Below are positions 35,173 to 35,848 of a stretch of DNA of 35,848 bases, piece after piece. Positions within the stretch are counted from its first letter, which is position 1. Every line of letters begins with the position of its first letter. A program made the translations under genes and the position numbers. The notes beneath the pieces were generated by a model. That model did not search any database, was not told the DNA's origin, and worked only from the letters and a program-made list of their open reading frames with translations. This stretch comes from an uncultured Prevotellaceae bacterium (lineage in GTDB: Bacteria > Bacteroidota > Bacteroidia > Bacteroidales > Bacteroidaceae), in NCBI GenBank assembly GCA_902761605.1, contig CACWLC010000021.1, positions 1 through 35,848 of the forward strand. Direction: 5' to 3'.

Positions 35173-35212
35173 AATCAATTAACCCGGCCTTTCCAGACCG
35201 AATTAATTGATT
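35173..35212 (-). terminator. Hairpin between tssD and barrel gene (attenuator-type)
   Basis: AATCAATTAA (35173-35182) and TTAATTGATT (35203-35212) are perfect inverted repeats. Inside them CGGCC (85-89 of the same block) pairs with GACCG (96-100) around a short loop, so the whole forms a long, two-part stem. It lies just after the tssD stop. The minus strand then reads TTTGCCG, a poor T run, so partial termination or an RNA-stability element is more likely than a full stop. This would let tssD be made in excess over the structural genes. Confidence 0.5.
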
Positions 35213-35229
35213 TTGAAGCAATTGGAATA

Positions 35230-35628
35230 TTATTTCCAAGGATTGTCGTAAGCAACAGGACCATTCTCGAGTTTCTGGCATACAATCTCGATTTCCTCGA
35301 AGTGCTGCTGGCCATCCTCCCACTTCTCTACGTAGTGGATACAGTAGCAGTTAGTGCCCTTGAGCTCCTTCATGGCTGCGCCATCAACAGTGTTCACGAA
35401 CTTCACTGATACGTTCTTAGGACTTGTCGGATCGAGCATCCAAGCGATAAGCTCGTTGTTGCCATCGTTCATGGCCTTAACTCTGATTGTTACCTTACCA
35501 CCACGGGGGATACCTGAGATCTGACCCTCTTTATCTGTTGCCTGGTCGAACTTATAGTCTACCAACATTACCTCACGCTCTGCAAATCCGTCTACCGCGA
35601 GTACTACTGGTGTTACATTCTCTGCCAT
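35230..35628 (-). CDS. tssD: T6SS inner tube protein TssD (Hcp)
   Basis: This 132-residue protein is a Bacteroidota-type TssD/Hcp, whose hexamers stack into the T6SS inner tube. The length is typical. The sequence shows the expected beta pattern with a PRGGKVTIRVKAMND strand, and it closes with KELKGTNCYCIHYVEKWED (shown in part) and HFEEIEIVCQKLENG, which line up with the C-terminal strands of its partial neighbour (TNGYCVDFEEKWED, HFEEITITCKQIE). The two genes are a tandem pair. Confidence 0.88.
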   Translation of the reverse strand: MAENVTPVVLAVDGFAEREVMLVDYKFDQATDKEGQISGIPRGGKVTIRVKAMNDGNNELIAWMLDPTSPKNVSVKFVNTVDGAAMKELKGTNCYCIHYVEKWEDGQQHFEEIEIVCQKLENGPVAYDNPWK

Positions 35629-35640
35629 AATATATTATCT

Positions 35641-35668
35641 TTAAACTTTAAACTTTGAACTTTAAACT
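35641..35668. repeat. Four tandem 7-bp repeats between two tssD genes
   Basis: TTAAACT occurs at 35641-35647, 35648-35654 and 35662-35668, with the variant TTGAACT at 35655-35661. It fills most of the 51-base gap between the two tssD genes. It may be a spacer or a phase-variable element; the first guess is more likely. Confidence 0.7.
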
Positions 35669-35679
35669 TTATGATTACC

Positions 35680-35848
35680 TTATGCCCAGTCGTTTTCGTA
35701 TTTAACGTTACCGAACTCAATCTGCTTACAGGTGATAGTAATCTCCTCAAAGTGTCCCATCTTGTCCTCCCACTTCTCCTCGAAATCTACGCAGTAGCCG
35801 TTGGTGAACTTGATTGACTTCATCTCCTTGTTGGTCTTTGTCTCGAGG
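35680..35848 (-). CDS. tssD: T6SS inner tube protein TssD (Hcp), 3' end
   Basis: Only the C-terminal 55 residues are in the window; the gene continues past the right edge. The stop is TAA at 35680-35682. The visible part reads KEMKSIKFTNGYCVDF, EEKWEDKMGHFEEITITC and NVKYENDWA (with the intervening residues), matching the C-terminal region of the TssD next to it and the KFTxAYCVxY/HFEEITI pattern of Bacteroidota TssD. It is the more typical of the two, so it may be the main tube subunit. Confidence 0.85.
   Translation of the reverse strand, partial: LETKTNKEMKSIKFTNGYCVDFEEKWEDKMGHFEEITITCKQIEFGNVKYENDWA

Noticed and set aside
34160-35323. Longer start for the outer-membrane barrel gene
   Set aside because: The extra 57 residues run into the tssD coding region and across the hairpin; the start at 35152 gives a clean signal peptide.

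Overview
The window comes from a Bacteroidales chromosome, most likely Prevotellaceae. Pointers are the TAnnTTTG -7 promoter boxes, Bacteroidota-typical families (BACON repeats, LruC/DUF4842-type lipoprotein, DUF6078-like protein, DUF4280 PAAR-like protein), type-II lipoprotein signals, and an RND/MFP/OMF cassette of the usual Bacteroidales type. Species assignment is inference.

Layout. (1) 1-94: 3' end of a 5S rRNA on the + strand with a strong rho-independent terminator, so an rRNA operon ends here. (2) 129-7696, minus strand: a tripartite efflux operon (membrane-fusion protein, RND pump, outer-membrane factor) followed by an SLC13-type anion transporter, with a promoter at about 7731. (3) 7697-8371: no intact gene; it holds a decayed VirE-like fragment, inverted repeats and a promoter. 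(4) 8372-10774, plus strand: a cysteine-rich DUF6078-like protein and an LruC-type lipoprotein, each with its own promoter. (5) 10777-35848, minus strand: a long contiguous type VI secretion (T6SS) locus that runs off the right edge.

The T6SS locus, read in its direction of transcription (right to left): two tandem TssD/Hcp tube proteins, an outer-membrane beta-barrel, a PAAR-like DUF4280 tip protein, a PEGA-domain exported protein, an E1-like ThiF/UBA-fold enzyme, TssG, TssK, TssE, TssF, a ubiquitin-like protein ending in Gly, an E2-like conjugating enzyme, an exported two-part protein, a coiled-coil membrane protein, a vWA-RING-7TM-FHA membrane lipoprotein, and a BACON-repeat lipoprotein. 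After a hairpin and a new promoter come two divergent TssD-like proteins, a VgrG with a ~500-residue C-terminal extension, a repetitive spike-like protein, a coiled-coil protein and a Cache-domain membrane protein. TssB, TssC, ClpV and the Bacteroidota membrane-complex genes are not in the window and would be expected further right.

The notable system is a complete set of ubiquitination-type parts (E1, E2, ubiquitin-like modifier and a candidate RING E3) threaded through the T6SS baseplate genes with ATGA start/stop overlaps at several junctions. Predicted topology puts the RING and FHA domains of the membrane protein in the cytoplasm with E1, E2 and the modifier, while its vWA domain lies outside. 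This suggests a membrane-tethered conjugation machine that may modify secretion apparatus parts or cargo. The parts are read from sequence; the function is inference.
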